DNA of 55,451 nt from contig JAAFIH010000031.1 of NCBI GenBank assembly GCA_013297755.1, positions 1 to 55,451 of the forward strand, read 5' to 3'. Under the pieces are notes generated by a model. The model ran no database searches and was not told the DNA's origin. It saw only the letters and a list, made by a program, of their open reading frames with translations. Shown piece by piece: positions 53,605 to 55,451 of this stretch. The translations under genes were made by a program, and so were the position numbers. The stretch's first letter is position 1. Each line of letters opens with the position of its first letter. The stretch comes from Cytophagales bacterium (lineage in GTDB: Bacteria > Bacteroidota > Bacteroidia > Cytophagales > UBA9547).

Positions 53605-54321
53605 GTGAAATTACAGAGTATATATACTCAATTTTTTGATTTTTATAATAGTAATCACAAAGCGTTTGCGATTTTGATAGATCCTGACAAGTGTACTTCA
53701 ATGCATTTAGATAGGATTATTAGCATTTGTAAGACAATAAAAGTAGATTTTATATTTGTTGGTGGAAGTTTGATTTCAGAAAATTCTTTGCAAGAGGTGG
53801 TTTCACGAATAAAATCTAACATTGATTTACCTATTTTGCTTTTTCCTGGAGCATCTACACATATAAGTAACGATGCAGATGGTATTTTATTCTTATCCTT
53901 ACTATCAGGTAGAAATGCTGATTTCTTGATTGGACAACAAGTATTAGCCACGCCTACGTTAGCAAAGTCTAATTTAGAGGTTATTTCGACTGCTTATTTG
54001 CTCATAGATGGAGGTAAATCTACAACAGTATCCTACGTAAGTAACACAGTGCCTATACCAAATGACAAACCTGAGATTGCTGCTATAACAGCTCTTGCAG
54101 GTCAGTATTTGGGAATGAAAGTAGTTTTTTTGGATGCTGGAAGTGGAGCCACATATCCTGTATCGCCCAAAACGATAGCAATGGTAAAAAGTAACATTTC
54201 TTTACCGTTGATTGTAGGTGGTGGTATCAAATCTATGGCTCAGGTTGAGCTTGCTTGGCAGGCTGGTGCAGATATTGTTGTGGTGGGCACTGCCATCGAA
54301 AACGATACTTTTAATTTTTAA
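53605..54321 (+). CDS. Geranylgeranylglyceryl phosphate synthase family protein
   Basis: 238 residues, TIM barrel: AILIDPDKC (PcrB/GGGPS hallmark, here near residue 22), FIFVGGSLI, LPILLFPGAS, ADGILFLSLLSGRNADFLIGQQV, then YLLIDGGKSTTV and VFLDAGSGATYPVS and IVGGGIKS. This is the archaeal-lipid-type enzyme that joins glycerol-1-phosphate to a polyprenyl chain; Bacteroidota have a distinct group of it. The start is GTG at 53605. The stop overlaps the convergent histidine kinase stop by a few bases. Confidence 0.88.
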   Translation: MKLQSIYTQFFDFYNSNHKAFAILIDPDKCTSMHLDRIISICKTIKVDFIFVGGSLISENSLQEVVSRIKSNIDLPILLFPGASTHISNDADGILFLSLLSGRNADFLIGQQVLATPTLAKSNLEVISTAYLLIDGGKSTTVSYVSNTVPIPNDKPEIAAITALAGQYLGMKVVFLDAGSGATYPVSPKTIAMVKSNISLPLIVGGGIKSMAQVELAWQAGADIVVVGTAIENDTFNF

Positions 54322-55352
54322 ACTTTAGCACTTATTGGCAGAGTAATAGCGAAAGATGTACCTTTTTTGGGTTCACTATTAACAGTAATAATTCCTTTAT
54401 TTTTATCAATAAATTCTTTACAAATTTTGAGACCAAGTCCAGTACCTTCTTCTTTGTTTGTGCCTTTTGTGGAGTGTTTAAAATCAATTGAAAAGATTTT
54501 ATTGGCTATTTCTTGTGGCATACCTATACCATTGTCTGTGATAGAAATTTCTACGAATCCATCCTTGGTGATAGAGTAAAAGTCAATTTTTCCACCTTTG
54601 TCAGTAAACTTAATAGCATTTGATAAAATATTACGAAGTACAGTGATAATCATATTTTGATCTGCAAAAACTTTGGTGTCAGGTTTGATAAAATTATTTA
54701 TCTCAATTTTTTTGGTTGAGGCATTGATAGATTGGTGTCTGATTACATCAATTGCTATTTTATGAATATCCATTTCTTCGGGTGCAATGTCTATTTTATT
54801 CATTTGTATTCTCGACCATTTCAATAAATTATCCAAAAGTGAACTCAAATTATTGGCCGAGCTAGATATCATTTGGGCAAGTTTTGTGGCATCGTACGTT
54901 TTAGATTCTTTGTTTGAAAGCATCAATTCCGACATCAAGGCAATGTTTTTGACTGGATTTCTCAAATCATGGCTTATAATAGAGAAAAATTTATTTTTAT
55001 TTTCATTTAATTCTTTCAACTCTTTTTCTTCGACTGCCCTACTTTTGATGTACTGGCTAAAAAATAAATAAATAAAAATTATCATACAAATAGTAGCCAT
55101 GGCTACCACAGAAATAATTATTCTCGAAGAATAAAGTGCATTTTGAGTTGATGATCGTTTTTGATTTAAAGCCAAAATCTTTACATTAATTATTTTATCT
55201 TCTAAGTTTTTGATTTGTTCCATCAACTCTGTACCTCTTCTAAGACTAAAGAAAAGTGAGTCTTGGTTTTTTTTATTAAAATGAGCTATTTTTTGATTCA
55301 AATTATCTAACTTTTGATTAGCTAAGGGATTGTTAAACAATAAACAATACAA
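54318..55352 (-). pseudogene. Sensor histidine kinase, 5'-truncated
   Basis: The frame encodes the second half of a CHASE3-like sensor (residues 3-75), a membrane segment (78-99), a HisKA dimerisation domain with His128 in FFSIISHDLRNP, and an ATPase domain with NAIKF, DNGIGMP and GTGLGL motifs, complete to the C-terminus. The first membrane helix and first half of the sensor domain are missing: the frame is closed by a stop just before TTG 55352, where the end of a transposase-like gene begins. The kinase domain is intact, but signal reception is probably lost. A cognate regulator is not seen. Confidence 0.7.
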
Positions 55353-55451
55353 TTAAGGCAATATTGTGTAGTTCCAATCTCCTCTAAATTCGTTTCGAGA
55401 AAGATTAATGTTTTCTAATTCTTCATCAGTTATTTTAATACTTTTTTTATA
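55353..55451 (-). CDS. C-terminal end of a transposase-like gene (partial)
   Basis: Running off the window edge, this frame reads ITDEELENINLSRNEF and RGDWNYTILP before a TAA at 55353-55355. The ending resembles that of ISAzo13-family (Rhodopirellula-type) transposases, which close with a (F/H)xG(E/D)WNYTI motif. Only 32 residues are visible, so the family call is tentative. It directly abuts the truncated histidine kinase frame. Confidence 0.5.
   Translation of the reverse strand, partial: YKKSIKITDEELENINLSRNEFRGDWNYTILP

Noticed and set aside
1-55451. tRNA or rRNA genes
   Set aside because: No GC-rich cloverleaf-like stretch or rRNA motif was found by eye in any intergenic region; a covariance search could still find a missed one.

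Overview
The window comes from a low-GC member of the Bacteroidota. Core genes typical of that phylum point there: gldC, a GGGPS-type lipid synthase, a PorV/PorQ-like barrel, DUF4296 and DUF4254 proteins, a CxxxY-type CcmE, and a Bacteroidota-style trpD. Several genes also have the phylum's promoter form (-33 TTTG or TTG, about 20 bp, -7 TAnnTTTG) and little or no Shine-Dalgarno sequence. The genus cannot be set from sequence reading alone. No tRNA, rRNA or CRISPR array was seen.

Positions 1-18.1 kb are an accessory, defence-like island. It opens with decayed intergenic repeats, a RelE-type toxin-antitoxin (TA) pair, small exported proteins and two families of non-autonomous MITE-like elements, one nested inside the other with clear target duplications. 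Two adjacent operons follow, PLD phosphodiesterase-DUF4407 membrane protein and RecQ-like helicase (1224 aa)-coiled-coil tail-anchored protein-membrane protein. Each is preceded by the same 123-bp block, which carries a 40-bp palindrome (perfect before the helicase) next to a -7 promoter element. This is the best candidate for an undescribed system: a membrane-associated nucleic-acid helicase and phosphodiesterase module under one shared repressor-like operator. Downstream is a small family of proteins with an N-terminal membrane anchor and a C-terminal winged-helix-like domain: one truncated copy, one full copy, one divergent copy and a C-terminal remnant. Between them lie a MazF-type TA pair, a frameshifted KilA-N gene, a polyvalent-protein kinase-like gene and a third TA pair.

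19.3-25.2 kb (minus strand) is a nitrate-type ABC uptake locus: alginate-export-family porin, NrtA-like binding protein, a four-helix-bundle protein, NrtB-like permease and an NrtD-like ATPase, ending in a good terminator. Its gaps hold tandem heptanucleotide arrays with different unit sequences, several overlapping the stop codon of the upstream gene.

25.8-55.3 kb is mainly chromosomal housekeeping: a TPR-TonB protein, Omp85 protein, holA, a CorC/HlyC protein, trpD, a PspC protein, rpmH, ccmE, a stand-alone type III polyketide synthase, PpiD, a TerB-like protein, an autoinhibited Fic protein, kdtA, a WG-repeat protein, cysN, galK, a glycosyltransferase, DUF4254, gldC, GGGPS and a histidine kinase. 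Notable interruptions are a lipoprotein gene whose lipobox Cys codon is TGA, a 13-14 unit 71-bp tandem array upstream of fic, and a histidine kinase cut short next to the end of a transposase-like gene at the right edge.
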